DNA of 6,535 bases from Planctomycetota bacterium (lineage in GTDB: Bacteria; Planctomycetota; UBA1135). Shown here piece by piece: positions 5,944 through 6,535 of this stretch (its first letter is position 1; every line of letters begins with the position of its first letter). The notes under the pieces were generated by a model that was given only the letters and a program-made list of their open reading frames with translations, searched no databases and was not told the origin of the DNA. The translations under genes and the position numbers were made by a program. The stretch is taken from NCBI GenBank assembly GCA_014382465.1, contig JACNJP010000134.1, forward strand, positions 1 through 6,535, given 5' to 3'.

Positions 5944-6535
5944 TCAGCGCGCCGCCACGTCCAGGTCCAGCCCGGCGCGGCAGCCGGCGGCGAAGCGGGC
6001 GCCGCCGAGGCCGGCGATCATGACGGCGTTGTCGGTGCAGTACTCGGGCTTGGCGAAGGCAACCTCGACGCCGGCCTCCGCAGCCCGCTCGCCCAGCCGC
6101 GCCCGCAGCCGCCGGTTGCGGCCCACGCCGCCGCCGACCAGCAGGCGGTCGATCCCCTGCAGCTCGCAGGCGCGCAGGCACTTGCGCGCCAGGGTCTCCA
6201 CCAGGGCGTGCTCGAAGCTGGCCGCCATGCCGGGCAGGTCGCGCGACTCCGGCAGGGTCTGGTCCTCGCGCCGGCCGCCGGCCCCCTTGAGCTTGTAGAG
6301 CAGCGCCGTCTTCATGCCGCTGAAGGAGAAGTCGAGCGAGTCCCCCTTGAGCATCGGCTGCTTGAAGGCGTAGGCGGCCGGATCGCCCTCGGCGCCGGCC
6401 CGTTCGATCGAGGGGCCGCCGGGGTACGCCAGGCCGAGCATGGCCGCGCCCTTGTCGAGCGCCTCGCCGGCGGCGTCGTCGAGGGTCGAGCCGAGCAGCT
6501 CGTGCTCCATCGGCGAGCCGGGCCGGTAGAGGCTG
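5944..6535 (-). CDS. tsaD: TsaD, tRNA N6-threonylcarbamoyladenosine synthase subunit (C-terminal 196 codons, runs off right edge)
   Basis: TsaD (Kae1/Gcp/YgjD) transfers the threonylcarbamoyl group to A37 of tRNAs reading ANN codons, working with TsaB and TsaE in most bacteria; it is a cytoplasmic, usually essential ASKHA-fold protein. The visible 196 residues are about the last 58 percent of a typical protein of about 340. The N-terminal half with the metal-binding HxxxH motif lies beyond the right edge. Seen here are ELLGSTLDDAAGEALDK (12-28 of the visible part), LGLAYPGGPSIER (33-45), LDFSFSGMKTALLYKL (67-82), LLVGGGVGRNRRLRARL (131-147) and EYCTDNAVMIAGLG (164-177), whose Asp is the C-terminal metal ligand. 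The usual GGGV followed by AxN or SxN reads GGGVGRN here, a mild variation. The in-frame ATG at 6510 is internal, because the family sequence continues upstream of it (SLYRPGSP). The stop lies 14 bases before larB. Confidence 0.94.
   Translation of the reverse strand, partial: SLYRPGSPMEHELLGSTLDDAAGEALDKGAAMLGLAYPGGPSIERAGAEGDPAAYAFKQPMLKGDSLDFSFSGMKTALLYKLKGAGGRREDQTLPESRDLPGMAASFEHALVETLARKCLRACELQGIDRLLVGGGVGRNRRLRARLGERAAEAGVEVAFAKPEYCTDNAVMIAGLGGARFAAGCRAGLDLDVAAR

Noticed and set aside
5930..6181. An 84-codon N-terminal extension of LarB
   Set aside because: It lies inside tsaD in another frame, is Arg-rich and has no family support. The start at 5929 gives the normal LarB length and follows the tsaD stop.
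1847..6298. A 1483-codon open frame on the plus strand spanning opposite of four genes
   Set aside because: It is antisense to fucosidase, FG-GAP, LarB and TsaD genes, each identified by conserved motifs. Its product is a low-complexity mix of G, A, V, R, D and H with no recognisable domain. Very GC-rich coding DNA rarely has stop codons in this antisense frame.

Overview
The window reads as two unrelated pieces of bacterial DNA joined near position 1670, and every recognisable gene lies on the minus strand. The left piece (1 to about 1669) has moderate GC and holds the end of a Tad (tight adherence / Flp pilus) operon: the last 74 codons of a CpaF/TadA-type secretion ATPase, a complete tadB, and the first 150 codons of tadC. 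Both gene boundaries are ATGA overlaps. Gene order and protein features look proteobacterial, probably alphaproteobacterial.

The right piece (about 1670 to 6535) is very GC-rich. In transcription order it carries the C-terminal part of tsaD (tRNA t6A synthesis), larB (nickel-pincer cofactor synthesis), a large exported protein with seven FG-GAP blades, and a lipoprotein alpha-L-fucosidase of family GH29. The non-repetitive C-terminal domain of the FG-GAP protein resembles a tail I associate with secreted proteins of large-genome Planctomycetota, and the secreted fucosidase fits that lifestyle. The phylum assignment is an inference.

The most notable feature is the junction. One open frame (1445-3262) starts as a GH29 fucosidase with a chitobiase-like C-terminal domain and ends as the unmistakable C-terminus of CpaF, which then overlaps tadB. 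Both halves are truncated exactly where base composition changes. An artificial contig join or mis-assembly between two genomes is the simplest explanation; a real recombination making a fucosidase-CpaF fusion is the alternative and needs read-level evidence.

No RNA gene, CRISPR array, insertion sequence or phage gene is visible, and no stretch over 300 bases lacks a gene. The very long additional open frames on both strands of the GC-rich part are composition artefacts. I do not see a new multi-gene system here: tsaD and larB are housekeeping or cofactor genes, the middle two genes are exported proteins, and the Tad genes belong to a known machine.
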